The translations under genes were made by a program, and so were the position numbers. From Sphingomonas yantingensis (GTDB lineage: Bacteria > Pseudomonadota > Alphaproteobacteria > Sphingomonadales > Sphingomonadaceae): a stretch of 64,000 nucleotides of DNA. Shown here one piece after another: positions 44,511 through 54,400 of the stretch; within the stretch, counting starts at the first letter, position 1; each line of letters begins with the position of its first letter. Below the pieces are notes generated by a model, which made no database searches, was not told the origin of the DNA, and saw nothing but the letters and a program-made list of their open reading frames with translations. The DNA lies in contig NZ_JACIJJ010000002.1 in the NCBI RefSeq assembly GCF_014199325.1, positions 186,001 to 250,000 of the forward strand. Reading direction: 5' to 3'.

Positions 44511-45514
44511 CAGCGCGCCGGGTCGGGCGGGCAGGGGCCGTAGAGCTCATCCATCCGCGCCGCATTCTCTGCGATCGTGTCGAGGCCGGCGGTCTTGCGC
44601 AGCCGGTCGGTCGCCGCGTCGTCCTGCGTCAGCGGAAGCGGTTTGCGCTTGCCCGCCGCGCAGGTCCACTGCGTGCCGTATCGCTGCCTGCCCGACAGCT
44701 TGAGCTCGACGCGATCGGTGAGCATCGCGAATTGCTGCGAATCGACTTCCTTCTGCGCGACCAGCGGGGTCATCAGGTACAGCGCCTTCAGCTGGAAGGC
44801 CGGATCGTTGTCGGCGTGCTGCGCAAGCAGCCAGGCGGCGTTGGCGGCGTTCTGCCCTACCTTCGACCGTTTCGGCCAGCCCTCGAGCGCCACGATCTTG
44901 GCCAGCCATTCGGTGTTGACCTGATCGCGGGCCGTCATCGCGCGGGTGACGATGCCGTCGTAGATCGTCCGCTCGAGCGGCGAATAGCCGGCGGTAACCC
45001 CCTCATGCTTGCCGCTCTCGATCCAGGCGAAGCGCAGTGCCTGCTCGCCGACGGTTCGCGTCGCCAGCTGGTCGGCGAGCGATCCCTTTTCGAGCAGCTG
45101 ATCCTCGGCAAGCGCGACGCCGCGAACCACGCCGAGCGCATAGGGGCGCACCTTGTCGAGCGCGGCGCTGAAGGCAGGCCAAGTCACATCGGGGCCGACG
45201 CCGAGCTGCATGAACTGCTGGCATCGCTTCGGTGCGGCGTAGAAGCCGTCGAGCACGACCGCCCTCGTGCCCAGCGCGGCGAGGTTCGTTTGCACTGCCG
45301 CCGTCGACCATGCCTCGCACGCGCGGTTGAAGCGGTCGGCGGCGGCGAAGGCCTCGACCTCGGCCGGGGTCGCGCCGGGGAAGCGGCCGCGCAGCCAGCG
45401 ATAGTCGCCCGCGGGGACCTCGCCATTGACCAGATAAGGCGTCAGCGCCGCCGGGACGGGCGGCGCATCCGCCACTTGTGCGCTGATAGCGAGGAGGGCG
45501 GCGACCCACATCAA
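44510..45514 (-). CDS. Exported hypothetical protein, DUF6624-like
   Basis: The 334-residue product has a short signal-like start (MMWVAALLAISAQVADA). The C-terminal half reads like the DUF6624 pattern: VNTEWLAKIVALEGWPKRSKVGQNAANAAWLLAQHADNDPAFQ and LTDRVELKLSGRQRYGTQW. No catalytic motif is recognised. It is coupled to the DUF1345 gene by overlapping stop and start. Confidence 0.75.
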   Translation of the reverse strand: MMWVAALLAISAQVADAPPVPAALTPYLVNGEVPAGDYRWLRGRFPGATPAEVEAFAAADRFNRACEAWSTAAVQTNLAALGTRAVVLDGFYAAPKRCQQFMQLGVGPDVTWPAFSAALDKVRPYALGVVRGVALAEDQLLEKGSLADQLATRTVGEQALRFAWIESGKHEGVTAGYSPLERTIYDGIVTRAMTARDQVNTEWLAKIVALEGWPKRSKVGQNAANAAWLLAQHADNDPAFQLKALYLMTPLVAQKEVDSQQFAMLTDRVELKLSGRQRYGTQWTCAAGKRKPLPLTQDDAATDRLRKTAGLDTIAENAARMDELYGPCPPDPAR

Positions 45515-45535
45515 CGAAGGGTCGCCGCCGGTCCG

Positions 45536-46117
45536 TTACCGGCCGACCCAGTCGGCGACCTCGGTCGCGACCTGATTCGCCGCCTGGTTGAGCCCGGTCG
45601 CCGCGTTCGCCGCGTCGATCGCGCTCACGGGCACGCGCGCCTCGAACCGGCGCTTGTCGAACGTGGTCGCGCCCTTGCGCAGCAGCGACGCGTCATAGGT
45701 GACGACCGCGCTGTTGCTCGCCGCATCCAGGCCGAAGCTGCGCAGTTCGCCGGTAAGCTGCGCGCCCGGATCGACGTTCGACTGCCGGTTCGACAGGACG
45801 ACATAGCCCGTCCGCGCCTGTACCGTATCGGACAGCAGGCGGGCGAAGAGCCGTGCGGGCGGCTCGATCCACTGCGCATCCTTGACGTAGGCGATGCTGG
45901 TGTCGGTCGCGCGGACTGGCACGCGCGTCACGGCGATCTCCTGCGGCGTCGATGGCACGCGGATCGTGATGTTGCGCGCCTGGCCGCTGTTGGCGGCGGC
46001 GCCCACCGGCACCGGCGAGGCGGGCGACAGCGTCATCAGCGACGGCGGCGGCTTGGCGCCGAAGCTGATGCAGGCCGAGAGCGGGATCGTCAGCAGGATG
46101 GCTAGCTTCTTCATCAT
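45536..46117 (-). CDS. ABC-type transport auxiliary lipoprotein of the Mla-like operon
   Basis: The 193-residue lipoprotein has lipobox IPLSAC. The body contains ITIRVPSTPQEIAVTRVPVRATDTSIAYVKDAQWIEPPARLFARLL, which matches the ABC-type auxiliary lipoprotein (PqiC/LetAB-associated) family. It is the last gene of a four-gene operon with MCE protein, ATPase and permease, and presumably sits at the outer membrane end of the lipid-transport path. Confidence 0.88.
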   Translation of the reverse strand: MMKKLAILLTIPLSACISFGAKPPPSLMTLSPASPVPVGAAANSGQARNITIRVPSTPQEIAVTRVPVRATDTSIAYVKDAQWIEPPARLFARLLSDTVQARTGYVVLSNRQSNVDPGAQLTGELRSFGLDAASNSAVVTYDASLLRKGATTFDKRRFEARVPVSAIDAANAATGLNQAANQVATEVADWVGR

Positions 46118-46126
46118 GACGCTCCC

Positions 46127-47092
46127 TTATTTGCCCTTGTAGTCCGGCAGCTTGGGCGAACCCACCAGCGATCCGGCGCCACCGCGATTGACCTTTTCCG
46201 CCACGTCGGCGAGCGATTCGGTCAGCGTGCGCAGGTCGGAAACGAGCTGGCCGACCTCCGGGATCGTCTGCTTCGAGAAGCTTTGCAGGCCCGGCCGCGC
46301 GTCGCCGATCGCCGCATCCAGCGTCTCCGCGCTCTTCTGGGCCGCGCCGATCGCCTTGTTGAGGTTGGCCATGGCGGGCTTCACGTCCTGCGCCAGCACG
46401 CCGTTCGTGGTCTGGGCAAGGTCGCCGATCTGCTGCGCGGCGACGCCCGCCTTCTGGATGGCGATGCGCGTCTCGGCCATCGTCGCGGCGATTTCCGGCC
46501 CGCGATCGGCAAGCGCATCGGTCAGCCGCTGCGTGTTGGCGAGGATGCCCGCGATCGAGTTCTGGTTGCGGTCGGAAAGCAGCTCGGTCAGCCGCTCGGT
46601 CAGCGTCGAGATACGCTCCAGCAACTGCGGCGCGGAATTGAGGATCGCGCCAAGCCCACCCTGCCGCGTCGGGATGACGGGTACGCCGAACGGGCACGCC
46701 TGGGTCGACCCGCCCGGCGGACAGCCGATCGCCGGCGCCCCCTTGACCGCGCCGTCGAGGCTCACCTGGCTGACGCCGGTAAAGCCGATGCCCTGGATCG
46801 TCGCGGTCGTCCCCTCGAGGATCGGCACGTCGTCGTTGACGCGGATGCGCACGCGCACGAACTGCGGATCGGGCTTGAACAGCGCGATGTCGGTGACCTG
46901 GCCTGAGGGCACGCCCGAGAAGCTGACCGGCGACCCCTTGTTCACGCCGTCGACCGCCTGCTTGAAGAAGATGTCATACTCCTTCTCGTTCCCGCCCGAC
47001 AGCCGGGCAAGCCAGACGGTGAACAAGGCGAGCATCGCCAGCAGGATCAGGACGACCGCGCCGACAAGGACATGGTTGGAGCGAGTTTCCAT
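46127..47092 (-). CDS. mlaD: MlaD-family MCE protein
   Basis: The 321-residue product has one N-terminal TM helix (HVLVGAVVLILLAMLALFTVWLA) and an MCE domain (YDIFFKQAVDGVNKGSPVSFSGVPSGQVTDI ... ITIQGIGFTGVSQVSL-type strand). A long helical tail of about 170 residues lacks a second MCE domain. MCE proteins form hexameric lipid-conducting rings in the periplasm. The operon position directly after the ATPase gene supports a phospholipid transporter. Confidence 0.92.
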   Translation of the reverse strand: METRSNHVLVGAVVLILLAMLALFTVWLARLSGGNEKEYDIFFKQAVDGVNKGSPVSFSGVPSGQVTDIALFKPDPQFVRVRIRVNDDVPILEGTTATIQGIGFTGVSQVSLDGAVKGAPAIGCPPGGSTQACPFGVPVIPTRQGGLGAILNSAPQLLERISTLTERLTELLSDRNQNSIAGILANTQRLTDALADRGPEIAATMAETRIAIQKAGVAAQQIGDLAQTTNGVLAQDVKPAMANLNKAIGAAQKSAETLDAAIGDARPGLQSFSKQTIPEVGQLVSDLRTLTESLADVAEKVNRGGAGSLVGSPKLPDYKGK

Positions 47093-47095
47093 GAC

Positions 47096-47941
47096 TTACC
47101 TCGGTTCCGCTGGCGCGGGGGAAGGAGTGGGTTGACCGGCGGCGACGCGGTCGGCGCTGTCGACGGCGGCTCTGCCGCGGGGGCCGTTGAAATATTCCTG
47201 GATCCACGGATGGTCGAGCGCGAGCAGCTCGGGGATCGTGCCGACCGCGATCACCTTTTTATCGGCCAGCACCGCCACGCGGTCACAGATCGCGTGGAGC
47301 GTGTCGAGGTCGTGGGTGATGAGGAAGACGGTGAGGCCGAGCGAGCGCTGGAGCGAGCGCGTCAGTTCGTCGAACGCCGCCGCGCCGATCGGGTCGAGGC
47401 CGGCGGTCGGCTCGTCAAGGAACAGCAGCTCGGGGTCGAGCGCCAGCGCGCGGGCGAGGCCGGCGCGCTTCTTCATGCCGCCCGACAGTTCGGCGGGATA
47501 TTTCGGGCCGGCCTCTGCCGGCAGCCCCGTCATCACCACCTTGTAATTGGCGATCTCGGCCATCAGCGCCGGCGACAGGTCGCGATAGAACTCGCGCAGC
47601 GGCACCTGCACATTCTCCGCGACGGTCAGGGTCGAGAACAGCGCGCCGCCCTGGAACAGCACGCCCCAGCGCTTGCGCACGTCGACCGCCTCGGTTTCCT
47701 CGCGGCCGATGGTGGGCTCGCCGAAGACGTGGATCTGCCCGGCGTCGGGGGTCTGGAGCCCGACGATCGAGCGCATCAGCACCGACTTGCCCGTGCCCGA
47801 CCCGCCGACGACGCCAAGGATCTCGCCGCGCCGCACCTCGAGGTCGAGATTCTCGTGGACGACCTGATCGCCGAACACGTTGCGCAGGCCCTCGACCCGG
47901 ATGATCGGCTCGCCCTCGCGGCCGGGTGCGACGTCGCTCAT
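47096..47941 (-). CDS. mlaF: Mla-type ABC transporter ATP-binding protein
   Basis: The product has 281 residues from ATG 47941, which overlaps the permease stop by 4 bases. Walker A is GGSGTGKSVLM, the Q-loop region VLFQGGALF, the signature LSGGMKKRAGLARALAL, Walker B LLFLDEPTAGLDP and the H-loop LITHDLDTL. The LSGGMKKR signature is typical of MlaF. The longer frame beginning at 48208 reads through mlaE in another frame and is rejected. Confidence 0.95.
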   Translation of the reverse strand: MSDVAPGREGEPIIRVEGLRNVFGDQVVHENLDLEVRRGEILGVVGGSGTGKSVLMRSIVGLQTPDAGQIHVFGEPTIGREETEAVDVRKRWGVLFQGGALFSTLTVAENVQVPLREFYRDLSPALMAEIANYKVVMTGLPAEAGPKYPAELSGGMKKRAGLARALALDPELLFLDEPTAGLDPIGAAAFDELTRSLQRSLGLTVFLITHDLDTLHAICDRVAVLADKKVIAVGTIPELLALDHPWIQEYFNGPRGRAAVDSADRVAAGQPTPSPAPAEPR

Positions 47942-49044
47942 ATCCAGCCGATCCAGGTGAAGAAGACCGCGAAGAACGCGTCGAGGACGATGACGAGGAA
48001 GATCGCCTGCACGACGGCGCTGGTCGTGCGCAGGCCGACCTGTTCGGCGTCGCTCTCGACCAGCATCCCCTGGAAACAGCCCGACATGGCGATGATCGCG
48101 CCGAACACGGGCGCCTTGACGAGCCCGACATACAGGTCGGTGATCGGCACCACTTCGCGGATGCGCTGGATGAAGGTGATCGGCGGGATGTCGAGGCTGG
48201 CCCAGCACAAGAGCCCGCCGCCGATGATCGCGACGAGCGAGGCATAGAAGCCGAGGAGCGGCATCAAGAGCACTGCCGACAGGACGCGCGGCAGCACCAG
48301 CGCCTCCATCGGGCTGACGCCGATCGTGCGCATCGCGTCGATCTCTTCGGTCAGCTTCATCGTCCCCAGCTGCGCGGCGAACGCGGAGCCGGAGCGGCCG
48401 GCGACCATGATCGCAGTCATGAGCACGCCAAGCTCGCGCAGGGTAATGCGGCCGATCAGGTTGATCGTGAACACTTCCGCCCCGAACTGGCGAAGCTGCA
48501 CCGCGCCCTGTTGTGCGATGACGATGCCGATCAGGAAGCTCATCAGCCCGACGATGCCGAGCGCGGACACGCCGACGACCTCGAACCGGTGGACCGTCGC
48601 GTTGAAGCGGAAGCGCTTGGGATGGCGCACGACGTTCGCGAAGGCGATCGCCGTCGCGCCCATGAAGCCCAGCAGACCGTAGAGCGTGCGTCCCGCGACC
48701 GCCACCGCCTCGCCGATCTCGTCGAGGATGCGCAGGCCCGAGGGGAGGGGGCGCGGCGGCACGGCGACGGGGGCGTCGGCATGGACGACCTGCGCCATCA
48801 GCCGCTCGCCATCCTCGCTGAGGCCGGTGATCTTCGCGTCATGGTCGCGCGCGAAACGGTGCACGACCCAGGCGCCGACGGTGTCGATCCGCTCCACGCC
48901 CGACAGGTCGAGCGTGCGGGCGCCCGCTCCCTCGACATCGAGCCGGTCGGGCAGGTTGCCGAGCCGCGCGAGCGACAGGTCGCCCGAAAAGCGGATGGTT
49001 TCGCCGCCCGCGCCGTCGCGAGCGAAATCGGCTTGCCCCGTCAT
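47938..49044 (-). CDS. mlaE: Mla-type ABC permease with N-terminal STAS-like domain
   Basis: The 368-residue product has an N-terminal soluble part of about 110 residues that reads like a STAS domain (TIRFSGDLSLARLGNLPDRL ... DLSGVERIDTVGAWVV). The MlaE permease core of about five TM helices follows: FEVVGVSALGIVGLMSFLIG, RELGVLMTAIMVAGRSGSAFAA, EEIDAMRTIGVSPMEALVLPRV. Fusion of STAS to the permease replaces the separate MlaB of enterobacteria. It is the first gene of the operon. Confidence 0.94.
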   Translation of the reverse strand: MTGQADFARDGAGGETIRFSGDLSLARLGNLPDRLDVEGAGARTLDLSGVERIDTVGAWVVHRFARDHDAKITGLSEDGERLMAQVVHADAPVAVPPRPLPSGLRILDEIGEAVAVAGRTLYGLLGFMGATAIAFANVVRHPKRFRFNATVHRFEVVGVSALGIVGLMSFLIGIVIAQQGAVQLRQFGAEVFTINLIGRITLRELGVLMTAIMVAGRSGSAFAAQLGTMKLTEEIDAMRTIGVSPMEALVLPRVLSAVLLMPLLGFYASLVAIIGGGLLCWASLDIPPITFIQRIREVVPITDLYVGLVKAPVFGAIIAMSGCFQGMLVESDAEQVGLRTTSAVVQAIFLVIVLDAFFAVFFTWIGWI

Positions 49045-49106
49045 CGCCCGCTTCCATCGTTGATTTGCACTGGATCGGCAAGCGCAGAGCCGTATGGACC
49101 GCGCTT

Positions 49107-49778
49107 ATGGTCCGCATCGCCATCTATGACATGGACAAGACGATCACCCGCGCGCCGACCTGGACGCGATTCCTGGTCACGGGCGCGAAGCGGCGGGCGC
49201 CGTGGCGGCTGGCCCTGTTGCCACTGGTCGGGCTGGTCGCGCTCGGCCACCCGCTGCGCCTGATCGACCGCGCGCGGCTGAAGGGGATCACGCAGGCGAT
49301 GATGCTCGGCCGCCGGATGACCGGGGCGGAGGTCGCCGAACTGGTCGAAGCGTTCGCCGCGACGATCGACAGCGACGATGTGATGGCCAAGGCACGCGAT
49401 CGCATCGCCGCCGATCGCGCCGCGGGCTACCGCCTCGTCCTCGCCACCGCATCCTATCGTTATTATGCCGAGGCGATCGCCGCGCGGCTGGGCTTCGACG
49501 CGGTGGTCGCGACCGAGGTGCGCCGCGACGCGTCGGGCGACGTGCTGAGCGGCGTGGCGGGCGAGAATTGCTATGGCCCCGCCAAGCGGCGGATGGTCGA
49601 GGCGTGGCTGGCAAGCGAGGGCATCGACCGCGCGGACACGCACATCCGCTTCTACAGTGACCATGTCAGCGACGTGCCGATGCTGGAGGCGGCGGACGAG
49701 GCGTTCGCGGTCAACCCGCACCCGCCGCTCCGCCGGCTGGCGACCGAGCGCGGCTGGCCAGTGTTCGACTGGTCTTGA
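49107..49778 (+). CDS. HAD-IB family phosphatase
   Basis: The 223-residue product from ATG 49107 has HAD motif I IYDMDKTI (D-x-D-x-T), motif II VLATASYR, the motif III lysine in GPAKRRMVEAW and motif IV FYSDHVSDVPML. These are the marks of HAD-IB phosphatases of the phosphoserine-phosphatase group. The substrate is unknown. It is divergent from mlaE with 62 bases between the starts. A possible lipid-phosphate link is only suggested by position. Confidence 0.92.
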   Translation: MVRIAIYDMDKTITRAPTWTRFLVTGAKRRAPWRLALLPLVGLVALGHPLRLIDRARLKGITQAMMLGRRMTGAEVAELVEAFAATIDSDDVMAKARDRIAADRAAGYRLVLATASYRYYAEAIAARLGFDAVVATEVRRDASGDVLSGVAGENCYGPAKRRMVEAWLASEGIDRADTHIRFYSDHVSDVPMLEAADEAFAVNPHPPLRRLATERGWPVFDWS

Positions 49779-49783
49779 CCTGT

Positions 49784-49856
49784 ATTCCCGCGAAAGCGGG
49801 AATCCAGAGCCACGGGCGCGGCGTTCGGGGCTCTGGGCTCCCGCTTTCGCGGGAGC
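49784..49856. repeat. Pair of head-to-head palindromic repeats
   Basis: Two related units lie in inverted orientation. ATTCCCGC-GAAA-GCGGGAAT is at 49784-49803 and GCTCCCGC-TTTC-GCGGGAGC at 49837-49856. Each carries the flank CCAGAGCC on its inner side, so about 25 bases are mirrored with few mismatches. A third copy is at 51375. The arrangement is REP/BIME-like. Confidence 0.7.
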
Positions 49857-49875
49857 ACGGCATATTGGTTTCATA

Positions 49876-49995
49876 CGGAGGCGCGGAGGTCGCGGAGGCT
49901 GTCCATGCCCGGGTTGCGCGAAGCGCTCTCCAAGGGATGGCAAAGGCGCTTCGCGCGCGATGGGCATGACTGCCTTTGCGCCCTCCGCGCCTCCG
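49876..49995. repeat. 120-base element of three nested inverted repeats
   Basis: Outer arms CGGAGGCGCGGAGG (49876) and CCTCCGCGCCTCCG (49982), middle arms CATGCCC (49904) and GGGCATG (49962), and inner arms GCGCGAAGCGC (49916) and GCGCTTCGCGC (49946) are all perfect and nested. They allow one long interrupted hairpin. No ORF of note lies inside. It could be a MITE-like repeat or a structured RNA. Confidence 0.65.
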
Positions 49996-50011
49996 CGTGG
50001 GTCAAAAAGCT

Positions 50012-51283
50012 TCACAGCGCGCCCTCGATCGCGTGCAGGAGGACGCCGACCGAGCCGCCGACAAGGGTTCCGTTGATGCGGATGTACTGAAGGTCGCGGC
50101 CGACGGCGTTTTCCAGCCTGAGCGTAATCGTCGCCGCGTCCCAGCCGCGGATCGTGTCGCTGACCAGCCGGACGATCGCGTCGCCGTAATCCGACACCGC
50201 CCCAACTGCCGCGCGCCGCGCGAAGCGATTGATCGTGCGGCCGAGCAGCGGATCGGCCTGTAGCGTCGTCCCGAGCTGCGCCATCGCCTCGCCCAGCTTG
50301 CCGCCGAGCAGCGCGTCGGGATCGCGGACCGCGCGCAGCATGCGGCCGCGCATCCGCTCCCACACCCCTTGCCACCAGTCGGTGAGGGCCGGGTTGTCGA
50401 GTAGCTCGTCCTTGAACGCCGCGACCTTCGCCTGTGTCTCGGAATCGTGCTGCAGGTCGTGGGCGAGGTTCGCCAACCCCTCCTCTGCCTTGGCGCGCAG
50501 TGGATGACCGGGATCCTCGGCCATGTCCCGGATCAGCTTTTCGAGGCCGTCGATGATCTTGTTCGACAGCGTCTCGTCGAGGCCGGTCCAGCGCATCATC
50601 GCGCCCGACCGCTCGTGCACCATCGCGCGCACCAGATGCTCGTTCGCCTCGAGGATCTTCGCGGCCCAGCGGATGATCCCGTCGAGAAGCGGCACGTGCC
50701 GCTCGTCCGCCATCGCCGCCTCCAGCGCCTGACCGAGCAAAGGCGCGACGTCGAGCCGGCGCAACTGACCCGACAGCGCGCCGCGCACCATGCCGCCCAG
50801 ACGCTCCTGATCCAGCGATTCAAGCACGTCCGCGGCCAGCCGCGACGCACCGTAGCGCAGCCGCGTCGCGCGCGCCGCGCCCGCGGGTTCGGCGAGCCAG
50901 CGGCCGGCCGCGGCGGCGATGTCGATCCCGCGCATCCGCCGCGCCACGACAGCAGGGGTGAGGAAGTTGGTGCGCAGGAACACCGCCAGCGTGTCGCCGA
51001 TCCGGTCCTTGTTCCGCGGCACGATCGCCGTGTGCGGGATGGGCAAGCCGAGCGGGTGGCGGAACAGCGCGGTCACCGCGAACCAGTCGGCCAGCCCGCC
51101 GACCATCGCCGCCTCGGCAAAGGCCTGGACATAGCCCCAGACGGGGTGAGCGCCGCCTTGCGTCCGCGCGAACAGGAACAGCGCCGCCATCGCAACCAAC
51201 AGGCCGGTGGCGACGCGCCTCATGCGCGTGAGAGCGATCGGGGCCACGTCACCTGCCCCGGGGACGCGCTGCGGACGATTCAT
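50012..51283 (-). CDS. DUF445 membrane protein
   Basis: The product has 423 residues from ATG 51283. An N-terminal TM helix (TGLLVAMAALFLFA) is followed by the DUF445 core: VQAFAEAAMVGGLADWFAVTALFRHPLGLPIPHTAIVPRNKDRIGDTL. A long helical region and a second hydrophobic segment at the end (GGSVGVLLHAI) follow. Function unknown. The much longer frame starting at 53020 is a shadow through the RND gene and is rejected. Confidence 0.9.
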   Translation of the reverse strand: MNRPQRVPGAGDVAPIALTRMRRVATGLLVAMAALFLFARTQGGAHPVWGYVQAFAEAAMVGGLADWFAVTALFRHPLGLPIPHTAIVPRNKDRIGDTLAVFLRTNFLTPAVVARRMRGIDIAAAAGRWLAEPAGAARATRLRYGASRLAADVLESLDQERLGGMVRGALSGQLRRLDVAPLLGQALEAAMADERHVPLLDGIIRWAAKILEANEHLVRAMVHERSGAMMRWTGLDETLSNKIIDGLEKLIRDMAEDPGHPLRAKAEEGLANLAHDLQHDSETQAKVAAFKDELLDNPALTDWWQGVWERMRGRMLRAVRDPDALLGGKLGEAMAQLGTTLQADPLLGRTINRFARRAAVGAVSDYGDAIVRLVSDTIRGWDAATITLRLENAVGRDLQYIRINGTLVGGSVGVLLHAIEGAL

Positions 51284-51374
51284 GTCCGCAACAATCCCCG
51301 AGCACGGCGAAGGTTCAAGCGGACGTCTCATTCGAATGGAGGCAAAGCGCTCAGCCGGGGTGCGAGCGCTCGCC

Positions 51375-51398
51375 GTGCTCCCGCTTTCGCGGGAGCAC
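51375..51398. repeat. Third copy of the CCCGC-GCGGG palindrome
   Basis: A 10-bp perfect stem, GTGCTCCCGC paired with GCGGGAGCAC around TTTC. It is 4 bases after the RND permease stop (minus strand), so it may also function as its terminator. Same core as the unit at 49837. Confidence 0.7.
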
Positions 51399-51402
51399 GA
51401 TC

Positions 51403-54400
51403 CTACTCGGCCGGCTGCGAGCCCTCGTCGCCGCGATAGCCGATGCGTCCGCCCGGCTGGTGGTCGATGACGTGCGGCCCGTCGCCATGGTCGTCGCCGG
51501 GGCGATAAGTCAGCAGCCGCTTGGACAGGCGCGGGCCGATCCAGCGTTCGACCGCGACCGACAGGCTGAAGGTGGCGGGCACGATCAGAAGCGTCAGGAT
51601 CGTCGACAGCGTGAGGCCGCCGATCACGGTGATGCCCATCGGTGCGCGCCACGATCCGTCGCCCGAGATCGACAGCGCGGTCGGGACCATGCCGGCGACC
51701 ATCGCGACGGTGGTCATCACGATCGGCTGCGCCCGCTTGTGCCCGGCGTCGATGATCGCAGTCATCTTGTCGACGCCCTTGTGCATCTCCTCCAGCGCGA
51801 AATCGATCAGCAGGATCGAGTTCTTGGCGACGATGCCGAGCAGCATGAGCAGGCCGATATAGACCGGCATCGAGATCGGCTGGCCCGTGACCCAGAGCGC
51901 GAGCAGCCCGCCGAGCGGCGCCAGCAGCAACGATCCCATGTTCACGAACGGCGGCATCACCCGCTTGTAGAGCAGCACCAGCACCGCGAGGACGAGGAGG
52001 ATGCCCGACACCACCGCGATGATGAAGTTGGCGATCATCTCGTTCTGGAACTTGCTCTGACCCAGCGTCAGGCGGTTCACGCCGATCGGCAGGTTCTTCA
52101 TCGTCGGCAGTTCGTCGATCTGCTTCATCGCGGTGCCGCTGACGACGCCGGGGGCAAGGTCGGCACCGATGTTCAGGCGGCGCTGCTGGTTGACGCGGTC
52201 GATACGCGTGGGACCCGCGCCGAAGCCGATGTCGGCGACGACCGACAGCGGCACCGATCCGCCCGACTGGGTCGAGACGGGCAGGTTCTGGATCGTCGAC
52301 AGACGTTCGCGCGCATTCTCGTCCAGCGCGACGCGGATCGGGATCTGCCGGTCGTTCAGGCTGAAGCGCGCGCTGTTCTGGTCGATGTCGCCAAGCGTGG
52401 CGATGCGGATCGCGCTCGACAGCGCGGAGGTCGTCACGCCGAGGCTGGCGGCCAGGTCCATGCGCGGTCGGATGACGATTTCGGGCCGCTGGAGGTCGCC
52501 CTGCACGCGCGGCGCGACGACGCTGGGCAGGCGGCCCATTTCCTCCATGATCTTGTTCGCCGTCTGGGCGAGCAGGACCGGGTCCTCGCCGCCCAGCGTG
52601 ATGGTGAGGTCGCGACCCGAGCCGCCCCAGCCGCCCTGCGCACGGAAATTGACGCGCGCATCGGGGATCGCGGCGAGGACCGGGGTCAGCCGCCGCTCGA
52701 ACTCGTTGCTCTTTTCCTTGCGGCCGTCCTGAAGCATCGCGGTCACGCGGCCGTTGCCGACGAAGCTGCGGGCATAGGTGTCGGTGACGATGCTTTCCTT
52801 GGCCAGGATCTGCTGCACCTTCTGCACCACGGCATCGGTCTGGGCGAGGGTGGTGCCCGGCACCATCTCGACCAGCGCGGTCACGTCGTCGGCGTCCTGC
52901 GTCGGCTGGAACGTCTGCGGCAGGACGGTGAACATGAAGAGCGTGAGCGCCAACGCGAAGAAGCCCGCGCCCACCACCCACACGCGGTGGTCGAATACCG
53001 GGGCCATCAGCTTTCGCCACCAGCCGCGCTTCGCCGCGAACGCCTTTGCGCGCTCATGGCGCAGGGACCAGCGCAGCACGCCGACATAGGCGTCCATGAT
53101 CGGGCCCTCGCCATGTTCGGCATGACCCTTGGCCTTCAGGAAATAGGCCGCGATCATCGGCGTGATGAGCCGCGCGACGGCGAGGCTGACGAGCACCGCG
53201 GCAACGACAGTCAGGCCGAAATTCTTGAAATACTGGCCCGAAATGCCCGGCATCAGGCCGACGGGCAGGAACACCGCGACGATCGCCATCGTCGTCGCCA
53301 GCACGGCGAGCCCGATCTCGTCGGCGGCGTCGATCGATGCCTGGTAGGCCGACTTGCCCATCCGCATGTGCCGGACGATGTTTTCGATTTCCACGATCGC
53401 ATCGTCGACCAGCACGCCGGCGACCAGGCTCAGCGCCAGCAGCGTCATCTGATTGAGCGTGAAGCCCAGCATGTCCATGAACCAGAAGGCCGGGATCGCC
53501 GACAGCGGGATCGCCAGCGCCGAGATCGCGGTCGCCCGCCAGTCGCGCAGGAAGAAGAAGACGACGACGACGGCGAGCACCGCGCCCTCGACCATCGCCA
53601 TCAGCGCGCTGTGATACTGGTCCTCGACATATTTGACGTTGTTGAACAGCTTTTCGAAGCGGACCTTGGGGTTGCGCTCCTGCAACGCCTTCAGCTTTTC
53701 GACCGCGCCGTAATAGACGTTGACGTCGGACGCGCCCTTGGCACGCTTGATGTCGAAGGCGACGATCTGGCGCTTGTTGTATTCGGCCTTCGAGCGGACC
53801 TCGGCATTGCCGTCGATCACGCGGGCGATGTCGGACAGGCGCACGGTGCGCCCGTTGCCGAGCGCGATCTGCTGCTGGCCGAGGCTGAAGGCGGTTTCGG
53901 CGTTGCCGAGCACGCGCACCGCCTGTTCCGACCCGGCGATCTCCGCGCGGCCGCCGGCTGCATTGAGATTGACCTGGCGAAGCTGGTTGTTGACCTGCGT
54001 TGCGGTCAGGCCGAGCGCCTGGAGCTTGACGGGGTCGAGCACCACGCGAACCTCGCGCTGGACGCCGCCGATCCGCTCGACCGTCGACAGGCCGGGGACC
54101 GACAGCAGTTCCTTGGCGACGGTGTTGTCGACATACCAGGACAGCTGCTCGATCGTCATGTCGGGGGCGATCGCGGTGAAGCTCGCCAGGTCGTTGTCGG
54201 TGGTGTTGGCGCGATAGATCTGCGGCTCGAGGATGCCGTCGGGCAACTCGCTCCTGATCTGGGTGATCGCCTCTCGCACGTCCTGCACTGCGCGGTCGAT
54301 CGGCGTGCCGATGGCGAGCTGCACGACCGTGGTCGAAGAGCCTTCCTGCACGTTCGACGAAATCTCGTCGATGCCCTGGAGCGAGCGGACGGCGGATTCG

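Noticed and set aside
50012..53020. 1002-codon minus frame joining DUF445 to sequence within the RND gene
   Set aside because: Only the part after ATG 51283 has family sequence. The upstream part reads the RND gene in the wrong frame.
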